From Halolamina pelagica (GTDB taxonomy: Archaea; Halobacteriota; Halobacteria; Halobacteriales; Haloferacaceae), in the NCBI RefSeq assembly GCF_001307315.1, contig NZ_LGUC01000001.1:1054001-1118000 (forward strand): a stretch of DNA of 64,000 nt, given 5' to 3'. Within the stretch, counting starts at the first letter, position 1. Every line of letters starts with the position of its first letter. A program made the translations under genes and the position numbers. Below the pieces are notes generated by a model. It was not told the origin of the DNA, searched no databases, and saw only the letters and a program-made list of their open reading frames with translations. Below are positions 27,037 to 36,939 of this stretch, piece by piece.

Positions 27037-28688
27037 ATGTCTGACAAAGACAGTCCGGACGTGAGTCAACGGAAGTTCCTCGGCTTCGCGGGCGCAGCGA
27101 CCGCGACTGCCGTCGCCGGCTGTGGCGGCAACGGCGGGACGGACACTGCGACCGACCAGCCCGGCGGCGATACCGACGAGCCGACGGACACGCCGACCGG
27201 CGACGACACGCCGACGGAGCGGCCGGAGCCCGAGACGCGCGACGGCTACCTCCAGCGGGCGAACCGCGTCGCTCACGAGCAGGCACCGTGGGTGTTCCTC
27301 AACCGCCAGTACTCCGTCTACGGCAAGAGCGCCGACATCGAGTGGCAGGCTCGCGCCGACGAGTTCATCGACGCCTACGCCATCTCCCCCGCGACCGACA
27401 GCGGGGACGACGTGGTGATCAACCAGTCCCAGATGGACAGCGGGCTGGACCCCCAGGACCACCGCGCGACGCCGACGGACAACATCGTGATGCAGGCGTA
27501 CGAAAAGCTGCTCGACCGCGACCGTGAGGGCGCTATCCTCACCTCGCTGGCCGAGGACTACAGCCGACAGGAGGACGGCGTGGTGCGGTTCCACATCCGC
27601 GATGGCGTCTCCTTCCACTCCGGGGACAACCTCACCCCCGAAGACGTGGCGTACTCGATCAACCGGATCGTCGACCCCGACACGGGGATCGCCAGCCCGC
27701 AGCAGGACCAGCTCGCGGGCGTGACCGGCGCCGAAGTGGTCGACGGCGAGCGCGCCGTCGACGTGATGAGCGACGGGCTCAACCCCATCGTGTTCTCGCT
27801 GTTCGCGAGCTACGGCCCGATCGTGAACAAGTCGTGGATTCAGGCCAACGAGAACGCCTACATCAACCAGAACATCGACGGCACCGGGCCGTTCGTGCTG
27901 GAGACGTACGAGCAGGGCGTCGAAGTGGTGTTCAACCGCAACGACAACTACTGGAAGGAGGCCGCGGACATCAGCAGCCTGACGATCACCTCCGCCAGCG
28001 AGTCGAGCACGCGAGTGAACTCGCTGCTCTCCGACGAGGCGGACATCATCGTCAACGTGCCGCCCCAGGAGGTCAGCCGGGTCGAGGAGAACGACGGCAG
28101 CAGCATCGCCGCGACCCCGTCGACGCGTGTCATCTTCAACGCGATGCGCTACGACGTGGAGCCGTTCGACTCCCCCGAGTTCCGTCAGGCCGTCAACTAC
28201 GCGATCGACCTCGAGAGCATCGTCCAGAACGTGCTGAGCACGTTCGGCGACCAGACCGCCCAGCCCACGCTCGACGGCTTCTTCGGGTTCAACGGGGATC
28301 TCGACCCGTACCCGTACGACCCCGAGCAGGCCGAGGCGCTGGTCGAGGAGTCCGGCTACGCGGGCGTGGAGGTCGAACTCCACACCCCGGTCGGTCGCTA
28401 CCTCAACGACGTGGAGATCGCCCAGGCGGTCGCGGGCTACCTCGACGATCTCGAGAACGTCACTGCGAGCGTCAACCAGCGTGACTTCCAGGCACTCGCC
28501 GGCGAGGTCACCGACGGCGACATCGAGACCAGTCCGCACTGGTACCTGCTCGGTTGGGGAACGCGACCTTCGACGCGAGTCAGACCCTGATTCCGCTGCT
28601 GAAAAGCGACGGGGTCCTCACCAGCTGGTCCAACGACGAGTTCGACCGCGTGATAGAGGAAGCACAGAGCCTGCCCAGCGAACAGTAG
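27037..28688 (+). CDS. dppA: Peptide/solute-binding lipoprotein, circularly permuted (frameshifted near 3' end)
   Basis: Binding protein (SBP family 5) of the ABC importer encoded downstream. It has a Tat/lipobox signal 'QRKFLGFAGAATATAVAGC' and a Thr/Asp/Pro linker. Residues about 67-117 ('RDGYLQRANRVAHEQAPWVF' ... 'DEFIDAYAIS') match what is normally the C-terminal tail of this family. Only then does the usual N-terminus begin ('VVINQSQMDSGLDPQDHRAT', 'LTPEDVAYSINRIVDPDTGI'). The end stops at 'DEFDRVIEEAQSLPSEQ', exactly where the tail would follow. One more base in G4 28556-28559 restores the last 43 residues (about 550 total). Stop and the permease start are adjacent. Confidence 0.85.
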
Positions 28689-29687
28689 ATGTCGTACGGA
28701 CGGTTCCTGCTGAAGCGGGGCCTGCAGGGCGTCGTGGTCGTCTGGGGCGTCGTCAGCATCGTCTTCGTGCTGCGGTTCATCACGCCGGGGAACGCGGTCG
28801 ACGCTGTCGCGCCGCTGGACGCGAGCCCCGAGCTTCGCGAACGCATCGCGGCGGAGTTGGGGCTCGACCAGCCGCTGTACGTCCAGTATCTCGACTACCT
28901 CTGGGAGCTGCTCAACGGCGACATGGGCTACTCCTACATCTCCGGGATCGAAGCCAGCCAGATGGTGTTCTCGAAGCTGCCGGCGACGATCGAACTGGCC
29001 GTCGCCAGCAGCATCATCGCCATCGGGCTGTCGATCCCGCTGGGCGTGATCAGCGCGACGCGGCGCCACGAGCCGGCGGACTACGCGGCGACGACGTTCT
29101 CGCTGGTGGGGATCTCGACGCCGAACTTCTGGCTGGGGATCATGCTGATCCTCCTGCTCTCGGTGCAGTTCGGGATCTTTCCCACCAGCGGCCGAGCGTT
29201 CGGCTTCATCGAGGCGTTCCGGATCGCAGCGAACCAGGGCGTCGGCGCCGGTGTCGACGCGTTCTACCAGTGGCTCCGGTTCATCACGCTCCCCGCGGTG
29301 ACGCTGGGGACGTACTTCACGGCGCTGATCACCCGGCTCACCCGGTCGGGGATGCTCGAGGAGTTGGGGCAGTCCTACGTGCGGGCGACCCGTGCGAAGG
29401 GGCTACCCGAGTCGCTGATCCGCTACAAGCACGCGCTGCGGAACACCCTGATCCCCGTGATCACCGTCCTCGGCCTGCAGCTGGGGACGCTGATCGGCGG
29501 CGCGGTCATCACCGAATCGGTGTTCTCGTGGCCGGGCCTCGGGACGACGCTGATCAACGCCATCAACACCCGTGACTGGCCGATCCTGCAGGCGACGCTG
29601 GTCGTGATCGGCACGGGGTTCGTGATCGTGAATCTGGTCGTCGACGCCGTCTATGCGTATCTCGACCCACAGGTGGTCGCTGAATGA
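28689..29687 (+). CDS. dppB: ABC transporter permease DppB-type
   Basis: A 332-residue inner-membrane permease with six predicted helices, first permease of a peptide/nickel/oligosaccharide importer. It begins 'MSYGRFLLKRGLQGVVVVWG', typical of DppB/OppB. The coupling-helix EAA motif is 'YVRATRAKGLPESLIRYKHA', contacting the ATPases. 'ITESVFSWPGLGTTLINAIN' is also characteristic. It starts right after the binding-protein stop and overlaps the next gene by four bases (ATGA), so the genes are one operon. Confidence 0.94.
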   Translation: MSYGRFLLKRGLQGVVVVWGVVSIVFVLRFITPGNAVDAVAPLDASPELRERIAAELGLDQPLYVQYLDYLWELLNGDMGYSYISGIEASQMVFSKLPATIELAVASSIIAIGLSIPLGVISATRRHEPADYAATTFSLVGISTPNFWLGIMLILLLSVQFGIFPTSGRAFGFIEAFRIAANQGVGAGVDAFYQWLRFITLPAVTLGTYFTALITRLTRSGMLEELGQSYVRATRAKGLPESLIRYKHALRNTLIPVITVLGLQLGTLIGGAVITESVFSWPGLGTTLINAINTRDWPILQATLVVIGTGFVIVNLVVDAVYAYLDPQVVAE

Positions 29688-31906
29688 TCTCTCCACGTAC
29701 GCTCCGAAACCTCCGGAAAGAACTCCGCTCCAGCGCACTCGCGAAGATCGGTATCGTGCTCGTGCTGGCGATGATCCTGATCGCGGCGTTCGCGCCGTTC
29801 ATCGCGCTGCACAACCCGACCAACCAGAACCTCGACGAGAACAATCTCCCGCCGATGGGGTTCAGCCGGACCACCGAGGAGACGACCTCGGAGATGGTCA
29901 ACGGCTCGCTCGAGCTCACGAACGAGACGGTGTACGTCAACGCCAGCGCGAGCCACCCGATGGGGACGAACTCGCTCGGCCAGGACGTGTACTCCCGGGC
30001 GGTGTACGGCGCCCGCACGTCGATGATGGTCGGCGTGTTGGGCACGCTGCTCGCCGCCGTGCTGGGGGTGAGCGTCGGTCTCGTCGCGGGGTTCTACCGC
30101 GGCCGCGTCGACGACGCGCTGATGCGCTTTGCCGACGTGTCGCTGGCGTTCCCCTCGCTCGTGTTAGCCATCGCGCTAATCGGGCTCTGGGGCCGGGCGG
30201 CCGTCGACGTGCCCGACCCGTTCGTGGTGTTGGGGCTCGTCGACCCGGTGCGATCGGCGCTCGGCTTACCGACCGGGATGCCTGATTCCTTCGTGTTGCC
30301 GGGGACGGTGATCGTCGTCGTCGGGCTCGTGAACTGGGTCTGGTTCGCCCGGATCGCCCGCGGCGAGGCGCTCTCGATCCGCGAGGAGGAGTACGTCAAG
30401 GCCGCCCGCGCACTGGGCGCCAGCGACGCCCGGATCATCGGGCGGCACGTGCTCCCCAACGCGACGACGCCGATCCTCGTGCTCGCGACGATCCAGGTCG
30501 CCGCGATCATCCTGCTCGAGTCCTCGCTGTCGTTCCTGGGGTTCTCCGGGACGACGCTCTCGTGGGGCTTCGACATCTCGCAGGGCCGCGCCTATCTCTC
30601 GACGGCGTGGTGGATCGCCACCGTCCCCGGGCTCGCGATCGTGCTGGCAGTGATCGGCGTCAACCTCGTCGGCGACTGGCTGCGTGACGCGCTCGACCCC
30701 GGCATCGAAGGGGAGGGGGTGTCTGAGATGGCCGACGAGATCCTCAAGGTGCGGAACCTGACGACCCGCTTCTTCACGGAGGAGGGGCAGGTCAACGCGG
30801 TCGAGCACGTCGACTTCGACGTGCGCGACGGCGAGGTGTTCGGCATCGTCGGCGAGTCCGGCTCCGGGAAGTCCGTCACCGCGCTCTCGCTGATCGACCT
30901 GGTGGAGACGCCGGGCCGCATCACCGAGGGCGAGGTGTGGTACCGCGACGCCGACCTCGCCGAGGAGCACCGGGACTCCCACCCCGAGGCGGTCGACGGC
31001 GACTACGTCGACGTGCGCCAACTGCCCGAGGCCACCCGCCGGTGGCTCCGCGGGCCGGCGTTCGCGACCATCTTCCAGGACCCGATGAGCAGCCTCAACC
31101 CCTCGATCACGGTCGGCGAGCAGATCGCCGAGGCCGTCGAGGTGCAGCGCCGTGCCCGCGCGAACCCGCGGCGCACGCGATCGCGGACCCAGGGGTACGG
31201 GCTCGGTCGACTCATCGCCGGCGCCGTGCTCCCTTCACAGAGCTACGTCTCCGAGGAGAGCGAGGAGCGGGCGGTCGAACTGCTCGAACGGGTCGGGATT
31301 CCCGATCCCGAACAGCGCGCCGAGGAGTACCCCCACGAGTTCTCCGGCGGGATGCTCCAGCGCGCGATGGTCGCTCAGGCGCTCGCCGGCGAGCCCGACG
31401 TGCTGATCGCCGACGAGCCGACGACGGCGCTGGACGTGACGATCCAGGCCCAGATCCTGAACCTGCTGACCGAGCTGCAGGAAGAAGAGGACATGAGCGT
31501 CGTCCTGATCACCCACAACCTCGGCGTCATCGCGCGGATGTGCCAGCGCGTCGGCGTGATGTACGCCGGCGAGGTCGTCGAGCGCGGCTCGCTCGAGGAC
31601 GTGTTCGAGAACCCGGTCCACCCCTACACCGAGGGACTGCTGGGCTCGATTCCGGACATCGAGGATCCGGCACCACGGCTCTCACCCATCGAGGGGAACG
31701 TCCCCAGCCTGCTGGACGCGGAGATGGGCGAGAAGTGCTACTTCGCGGACCGCTGCCCGAAAGCGATGACGTCCTGTCTCACGGACATCGAGGAGCACGA
31801 GGCGCCGGCGGCGACCGACGACACCGATCACCTGGTCCGGTGTATCCTCGCCGACCGCGAGTACGACGAGTCCGAAGCGCTCGGCAGCGCGGCGAAACAG
31901 GGGTGA
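29684..31906 (+). CDS. dppC: DppC permease and DppD ATPase in one continuous frame
   Basis: A 740-codon frame. Residues 1-348 form a DppC-type permease (about six helices, EAA motif '[20 protein letters not shown]', large periplasmic loop after helix 1). From residue 349 ('[20 protein letters not shown]') follows a complete DppD-type ATPase with Walker A '[18 protein letters not shown]', signature '[15 protein letters not shown]', Walker B '[20 protein letters not shown]' and a C-terminal Cys cluster '[16 protein letters not shown]'. The ATPase has its own ATG at 30728. One more base in the G5 run 30715-30719 would end the permease with TGA just before that ATG. So this is either a real fusion or, more likely, two genes joined by an indel. 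Confidence 0.85.
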   Translation: MISPRTLRNLRKELRSSALAKIGIVLVLAMILIAAFAPFIALHNPTNQNLDENNLPPMGFSRTTEETTSEMVNGSLELTNETVYVNASASHPMGTNSLGQDVYSRAVYGARTSMMVGVLGTLLAAVLGVSVGLVAGFYRGRVDDALMRFADVSLAFPSLVLAIALIGLWGRAAVDVPDPFVVLGLVDPVRSALGLPTGMPDSFVLPGTVIVVVGLVNWVWFARIARGEALSIREEEYVKAARALGASDARIIGRHVLPNATTPILVLATIQVAAIILLESSLSFLGFSGTTLSWGFDISQGRAYLSTAWWIATVPGLAIVLAVIGVNLVGDWLRDALDPGIEGEGVSEMADEILKVRNLTTRFFTEEGQVNAVEHVDFDVRDGEVFGIVGESGSGKSVTALSLIDLVETPGRITEGEVWYRDADLAEEHRDSHPEAVDGDYVDVRQLPEATRRWLRGPAFATIFQDPMSSLNPSITVGEQIAEAVEVQRRARANPRRTRSRTQGYGLGRLIAGAVLPSQSYVSEESEERAVELLERVGIPDPEQRAEEYPHEFSGGMLQRAMVAQALAGEPDVLIADEPTTALDVTIQAQILNLLTELQEEEDMSVVLITHNLGVIARMCQRVGVMYAGEVVERGSLEDVFENPVHPYTEGLLGSIPDIEDPAPRLSPIEGNVPSLLDAEMGEKCYFADRCPKAMTSCLTDIEEHEAPAATDDTDHLVRCILADREYDESEALGSAAKQG

Positions 31907-31912
31907 TCTCGG

Positions 31913-33436
31913 ATGACTGAGACCGCTCCGGAGCGCGAGTCGACCGGCGACGACGCGCTCGTGGAGGTGCGGAACCTCCGGAAGTACTACCAGGACGGTG
32001 GCGGCCTGCTCGACCGCGTGCTGGGTCGGGAGGCGACCAGCGTCAAAGCCGTCGACGGCGTCAGCTTCGACGTGCGCGAGGGCGAAACCCTCGGGCTCGT
32101 CGGCGAGTCCGGCTGTGGGAAGTCGACGACCGGCGAGACGCTCCTGCGGCTGCGGGAGGCGACCGACGGCACGGTGGCGTTCGACGGCGAGAACGTGTTC
32201 GACCTCGACGACGAGTCGATGTCCTCGTTCCGTCGCCGCGCCCAGATCGTGTTTCAGGACCCGTTCTCCAGCCTCGACCCGCGGATGACCGTCGGCGCCA
32301 TCGTCGCCGAGGGGATGCGGATCCACGGGCTACCCGAGTCCGATCCGACGGTCGCGACCGCCGCGGAGCTTACCGTCGGCGACGGGATCGACCGGACCGT
32401 CGAGGTGTCCGTCGCCGAGGACCTCGACCGCGTCGTCGAGGCCGAGGAGGGCGTCGCCCGCGTGTCGGTGAGCGTTCGAAAGCACGAGGGCGACGACGAG
32501 ACGCGGTACGAAGCGAGCGTCGACAGCCACGCGGACCTGCTGGGCGCCACCGTCGAGGACCGCGACACCGACCTCCACGTCGAAGTCACCGTGACCGGGA
32601 GCGCAAACGCGATCCGGAAGAAGCGAGCGGGCGACCTGCTCGAACGCGTGGGGCTCTCGGCCGATCAGGTCGACCGCTACCCCCACGAGTTCTCCGGCGG
32701 GCAGCGCCAGCGCGTCGGGATCGCCCGGGCGCTCGCGCTCGACCCCGAGTTCATCGTGCTCGACGAGCCCGTCTCCGCACTCGACGTGAGCGTGCAGGCA
32801 CAGGTGCTGAACCTGCTCGACGAACTGCAGGACGAGTTCGGGCTGACCTACCTGTTCATCGCCCACGACCTGAGTGTCGTCCGGCACATCTGCGACCGCG
32901 TCGCGGTGATGTACCTCGGCAGAGTCGCCGAGCTGGGGCCGACCGACGAGATCTTCGAGAACCCCGACCACCCCTACACCGAGGCGCTGCTGGAGAGCGT
33001 CCCGCGTGCGGAGGTCGCCGAGCAGGGTCGCCGCGTGGCGACGCTGGCCGGCGACGTGCCGTCACCGCGCAACCCGCCCTCCGGCTGCCGGTTCCGGACG
33101 CGCTGTCCGAAGGTGATCCCGCCCGACGACATCGAGATCGAGCAGGACGCGTTCCGTGCGGTGATGAACCTCCGTGAAGAGATCGAGGCCGAGAACCTCG
33201 ATCCCGACGAGGTTCGGACGGCCGACCCGGCGGCGTACCGCAAGGAGGAAGTGCCGGGCATCGCCGGCGAGAACGCCGGCATCGTCGACGAGGCGCTCGA
33301 AGCCGTCGCCGACGGCGACTTCGACACTGCGGCCGAGACGCTGCGGGACCGCTTCGAGACGGTGTGTGAGACCACGCCGCCGGACGACTCGCCCGGCGGC
33401 GACGGGACAGTCGTCGCCTGTCACCTCCACGACTGA
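31913..33436 (+). CDS. dppF: ABC transporter ATPase DppF-type with inserted domain
   Basis: A 507-residue ATPase, about 170 longer than bacterial DppF. Walker A '[20 protein letters not shown]' (residues 63-82), Q-loop '[20 protein letters not shown]', signature '[20 protein letters not shown]' (about 256-275) and Walker B '[20 protein letters not shown]' are all present. Between Q-loop and signature lies an insert of about 90 residues (145-232) rich in Val/Asp/Glu. The oligopeptide-type C-terminus has '[16 protein letters not shown]' and a long acidic extension up to a last Cys near 'VCETTPPDD' and 'VVACHLHD'. Six bases after the DppC-D stop; last gene of the operon. Confidence 0.93.
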   Translation: MTETAPERESTGDDALVEVRNLRKYYQDGGGLLDRVLGREATSVKAVDGVSFDVREGETLGLVGESGCGKSTTGETLLRLREATDGTVAFDGENVFDLDDESMSSFRRRAQIVFQDPFSSLDPRMTVGAIVAEGMRIHGLPESDPTVATAAELTVGDGIDRTVEVSVAEDLDRVVEAEEGVARVSVSVRKHEGDDETRYEASVDSHADLLGATVEDRDTDLHVEVTVTGSANAIRKKRAGDLLERVGLSADQVDRYPHEFSGGQRQRVGIARALALDPEFIVLDEPVSALDVSVQAQVLNLLDELQDEFGLTYLFIAHDLSVVRHICDRVAVMYLGRVAELGPTDEIFENPDHPYTEALLESVPRAEVAEQGRRVATLAGDVPSPRNPPSGCRFRTRCPKVIPPDDIEIEQDAFRAVMNLREEIEAENLDPDEVRTADPAAYRKEEVPGIAGENAGIVDEALEAVADGDFDTAAETLRDRFETVCETTPPDDSPGGDGTVVACHLHD

Positions 33437-33448
33437 CCCGGCACTCCC

Positions 33449-33453
33449 TTTTT
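33449..33453 (+). terminator. T5 run after the dpp operon
   Basis: TTTTT starts 13 bases after the dppF stop, in a gap of 96 bases that holds nothing else I recognise. T runs like this end transcription in archaea. Confidence 0.4.
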
Positions 33454-33532
33454 GCCAGCGTCGGACGGCTGCTGGCCGCCGCCTTCCAGTTCATCAGCAA
33501 CGTTGACGTAGCTCCCGCCCAACAGTTCGAGC

Positions 33533-34024
33533 ATGAACGCATCCGACGTGATGACCGCCGACGTGGAGACCGTGACACCCGACGACGAGGTGGGCGAGGT
33601 GCTGGCTCGTCTCGCCGACGTGAACTTCAGCGGCTTCCCCGTCGTCGACGAGGACGACCACGTCGTGGGCGTCGTCACCGAGGGCGACCTCGTCGACCTG
33701 TTCGAGGTCGACGACCGCGTGCTCTGGATCCCGATCGGCATCCCGCCGATCGTCGACACGCTCACCTACGCGTTCGACCTGCCGGGCGACGACGTGGATA
33801 TCGCCGCCCACGCCGACGACCCGATCAGTTCGGTGATGACGACGGAGCCGGTGACCGTCGACGCCGACGCGAGCGTCGACGAACTGCTCGATCTGCTGGC
33901 CAACCCCGAGCAGGACATCAACCGCCTCCCCGTACTCGAGGCGGGGAAACTCGTCGGCATCATCACCCGTCAGGACCTGCTGCGCGGGCTCAAAGCGGAG
34001 CGTGGCGCCGCGGGCGCGGCCTGA
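33533..34024 (+). CDS. Two-CBS-domain protein
   Basis: A 163-residue soluble protein made of a CBS pair, a module that binds adenine nucleotides or S-adenosylmethionine and regulates partners. CBS1 is 'ASDVMTADVETVTPDDEVGE' with 'FSGFPVVDEDDHVVGVVTEG'. CBS2 is 'ISSVMTTEPVTVDADASVDE' with 'NRLPVLEAGKLVGIITRQDL'. Between them 'VLWIPIGIPPIVDTLTYAFD' is a hydrophobic insert seen in related archaeal proteins. The target protein is not evident from neighbours. Confidence 0.9.
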   Translation: MNASDVMTADVETVTPDDEVGEVLARLADVNFSGFPVVDEDDHVVGVVTEGDLVDLFEVDDRVLWIPIGIPPIVDTLTYAFDLPGDDVDIAAHADDPISSVMTTEPVTVDADASVDELLDLLANPEQDINRLPVLEAGKLVGIITRQDLLRGLKAERGAAGAA

Positions 34025-34102
34025 CTGGAGTCGGCCGGCGCAGTCTGCAGGTGCCGTCGGCGAACGATGGGCCTAAGCGGACCCCACCGCTGAGTCAGCA
34101 TC

Positions 34103-35026
34103 GTGACTCGCTACCGGAATCTCGCACTCTTTCTCGTTCTCGCAGCCGTTTGGGGCTCGGCGTTCATGGCGATCAAGGCCGGCCTCGACGCCGGGTTCCC
34201 GCCGGTGCTGTTCGCCGCGGTGCGGTACGAGATCGCCGGCGTACTGATGCTCGGCTACGCGTGGTGGGTGCTCGACGACCCGCTCCCGCGCGGCCGCACG
34301 CAGTGGGCGGAAGTCGCGGTCGGCGCGGTGCTGATGATCGCTGCCTACCACGCGTTCCTGTTCGTCGGCGAGGCCGACGACGCCGTGACCAGCGCCTCGG
34401 CGTCGGTGCTCGTCAGTCTGAGCCCGATCCTGACGACCGGGTTCGCGCGGGTGTTCGTTCCCCAGGAGCGCCTCGAACCCGTCGGCCTCGCGGGGCTGTT
34501 CCTCGGCCTCGCCGGCGCCGTCGTGATCGCGAACCCCGACCCCGCGAACCTCCTCGCTGGCGGGATGAGCGCGAAACTGCTCATCGTCGCCGCCGCGACG
34601 GCGTTCGCCCTGGGGAGCGTGCTCACACGGTGGATCGACAGCGACCTCTCCATCGAGGGGATGGAGGCCTGGTCGATGCTGCTCGGCGGTCTGCTGATGC
34701 ACGTCGTCAGTCTCGGGCTGGGCGAGGCGTTCGGCGCCGTGGCGTGGAACCTCACCACCGTCGCGAGCCTGGGCTACCTCTCGGTGTTCGCCAGCGCGGT
34801 CGGTTTCCTGATCTACTTCGACCTGCTGGACAAACTGGGCGCCATCGAGATCAACCTCGTCTCCTACGTCGCGCCGGTGTTCGCGGCGCTGTCGGGGTGG
34901 CTAGTGCTCTCGGAGGTCGTCACCGTCGAAACCGTCGCCGGCTTCCTGTTGATTCTCGCGGGCTTTTCGCTGCTGAAACGGCGGGAGATCGCTCACGAAC
35001 TGGACCGGACGGGCGTTCTCGGGTAG
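34103..35026 (+). CDS. EamA/DMT-family transporter
   Basis: A 307-residue integral membrane protein with ten predicted helices in two EamA halves (each about 140 residues), as in drug/metabolite exporters of the RhaT/YdcZ type. The N-terminus 'NLALFLVLAAVWGSAFMAIK' carries the usual W-G-S-x-F motif. The second half ends 'LVSYVAPVFAALSGWLVLSE'. The GTG start at 34103 is chosen since the first helix begins within ten residues. The substrate is unknown; amino acids or metabolites are typical. Confidence 0.88.
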   Translation: MTRYRNLALFLVLAAVWGSAFMAIKAGLDAGFPPVLFAAVRYEIAGVLMLGYAWWVLDDPLPRGRTQWAEVAVGAVLMIAAYHAFLFVGEADDAVTSASASVLVSLSPILTTGFARVFVPQERLEPVGLAGLFLGLAGAVVIANPDPANLLAGGMSAKLLIVAAATAFALGSVLTRWIDSDLSIEGMEAWSMLLGGLLMHVVSLGLGEAFGAVAWNLTTVASLGYLSVFASAVGFLIYFDLLDKLGAIEINLVSYVAPVFAALSGWLVLSEVVTVETVAGFLLILAGFSLLKRREIAHELDRTGVLG

Positions 35027-35037
35027 CGACCGGGGGT

Positions 35038-36252
35038 TCAGACCCGTTCGCCGCTCTTGTACACCGCGGCGGGCTCGTAGAGGTTCGTGATGTCCGACAG
35101 CGGCGACTCCTCGAAGGCGACCACGTCGGCGTGGTTGCCGACCGTGAGCGTCCCGATGTCGTCTGCAGGGACCGTCTCCGCGGCCGTGCCGGTGCCGGCG
35201 ACGATGGCCTCGTGTTCGCTCATGCCGACCTCGTCGACGAACAGCTCCGCCTCCAGCGCGTTCTCGCCGTGGCCCATCGGCTCCGGCCCGAGGAAGTCCG
35301 TCCCGAGCGCGATGGGGATGCCCGCCTCGTAGGCGCGCCGGGTGGCCTCGAAGTGGGCTTCGCTGGCGTTGCGGGCCTTCCGGAGGCCGTACTCGGGCAC
35401 GCCGAACTCGTCGCCGCGCTCGATGAGTCGGTGCATGATCGCGAGCGTCGGCACGAACGTCGCGCCCGTCTCCTCGAACAGGTCGAGACACTCCTGATCG
35501 ATGTAGAAGCCGTGCTCGATCGTGTCGACGCCGTTACGGAGCGCGGATTTGATCCCCGGCGCCCCTTGCGCGTGGGACGCCACCGGGATCCCGACGCGGT
35601 GGGCCTCCTCGGTGAACGCCCTGATCTCCTCGTCGGTGAACTGGCTCTGGCTCGGGGCGTCCTTCTCGCTCAGCACGCCGCCGGTGGTCATGATCTTGAT
35701 GAGGTCGGCGCCCTCGCGGATCCGTCTGCGCGCGCCCTTCCGGCACTCGTCGGCGCCGTCGACGATGCCGTCGCCACTGGCGTCCCGGCTGGTGGCCCAC
35801 TCGTAGGGCAGGTAGTGGGCGTCGCCGTGACCTGCCGTCTGAGAGAAGGACTGCCCGCTGGTGAACACCCGCGGGCCGGGGATCGTGCCGTCGTCGATGG
35901 CATCCCGGACCGGGATGCCGGCGTCGCTGCCCACGTCGCGGATGGCCGTAAAGCCCGACTCGAGGAGCGTCCGCGCGTCGGCGGTCGCCCGCGCGGTGTT
36001 GAGTTCGCTCGACTCCCGGATCCAGTCGAACGGCTCCATCGATCGCGTTCCCTTCAGGTGGAGGTGGGCGTCGATGAGTCCCGGGATCACGGTCTCGCCC
36101 GAGTGGTCGATCCGTTCGGCCTCGTCGGGCACGTCAACCGACTCCGCGGGCCCGACCTCGGTGATGCGGCCGTCCTCGACGAGGATTCGGGCGTCGTTGA
36201 TCGGGTCCTTGCCGGTGCCGTCGACGAGCGTGCCACAGTCGATAGCCTTCAT
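35038..36252 (-). CDS. Amidohydrolase-family metal-dependent hydrolase
   Basis: A 404-residue TIM-barrel amidohydrolase similar to Xaa-Pro/Xaa-Arg dipeptidases and imidazolonepropionase-like enzymes. It shows the N-terminal beta sandwich ('DCGTLVDGTGKDPINDARIL'), the metal HxH in 'VIPGLIDAHLHLKGTRSMEP', the bridging lysine in 'GADLIKIMTTGGVLSEKDA', His ligands 'IPVASHAQGAPGIKSAL' and 'GVDTIEHGFYI', and Asp in 'GIPIALGTDFLGPEPMGHGE'. It probably cleaves a dipeptide or cyclic amide in the cytosol; the substrate is not predictable. Convergent with the EamA gene (11 bases). Confidence 0.88.
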   Translation of the reverse strand: MKAIDCGTLVDGTGKDPINDARILVEDGRITEVGPAESVDVPDEAERIDHSGETVIPGLIDAHLHLKGTRSMEPFDWIRESSELNTARATADARTLLESGFTAIRDVGSDAGIPVRDAIDDGTIPGPRVFTSGQSFSQTAGHGDAHYLPYEWATSRDASGDGIVDGADECRKGARRRIREGADLIKIMTTGGVLSEKDAPSQSQFTDEEIRAFTEEAHRVGIPVASHAQGAPGIKSALRNGVDTIEHGFYIDQECLDLFEETGATFVPTLAIMHRLIERGDEFGVPEYGLRKARNASEAHFEATRRAYEAGIPIALGTDFLGPEPMGHGENALEAELFVDEVGMSEHEAIVAGTGTAAETVPADDIGTLTVGNHADVVAFEESPLSDITNLYEPAAVYKSGERV

Positions 36253-36378
36253 CGGGTCGTGCTAACGAGTGGCGTCTGATAGTGGTTCGCTTCGCGGCAG
36301 GGGAGGGGAGCGAATCGACGGCTGACAGCCGGCTCCCGGGAGCGCCGGACTCATGCCGTCGCGCACCGAACCGGACAC

Positions 36379-36932
36379 ATGAGCGATCCCGAGTCGTCGG
36401 AGTGGGAAGCAGCACTCAGACGGAACCGCGAGGAGAAAGACCAGTTCTTCGACGAGCACCCGCAGTCGCCGATCCCGCCCGCGGAGCGCGACGAGTTCGA
36501 CGGGCTCGACTACTTCGAGCCCGACCCCGACTTCCGGGTCGCGGCCGAGGTGACCGTCCACGACGACCCCGAACCGGTCGAGATGGAGACCACCAACGGC
36601 CCGCCGGCGCGGTACCTCCGGGTCGCGACGTTCGCGTTCGAACTCCGGGGAGAGGACTGCGAACTCCACGCCTACCGCCAGGAGACCGCCGAGGACGACC
36701 CGCTGTTCGTCCCGTTCCGGGACAAGACCACGGGCCAGCAGAGCTACGCCGGGGGACGGTACATGGAACTGGAGCCCGAGGAGGAACTCGAAACGGGCGA
36801 CACAGTCACGCTCGACTTCAACCTCGCGTACTCGCCGTTCTGTGCGTTCAGCGAGACGTTCGCCTGCCCCTCCCGCCCGAGGAGAACTGGCTGGATGTCG
36901 TCGTGCCGGCCGGCGAAAAATCCCCCAACTGA
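36379..36932 (+). CDS. DUF1684 family protein (3' frameshift)
   Basis: A protein of about 184 residues of the DUF1684 family. It has 'EALRRNREEKDQFFDEHPQS'-like N-terminal helix, 'AERDEFDGLDYFEPDPDFRV', 'YRQETAEDDPLFVPFRDKTT' and 'DFNLAYSPFCAFSETFACPL', the conserved N-x-x-Y-x-P-x-C signature. The final part 'PPEENWLDVVVPAGEKSPN' is reached only if the C4 run 36867-36870 gains one base, ending at 36932. The family is often annotated as unknown; some members sit with metabolic enzymes. No function is assigned here. Convergent with the zinc-ribbon regulator. Confidence 0.85.
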
Positions 36933-36939
36933 TCGGTTT

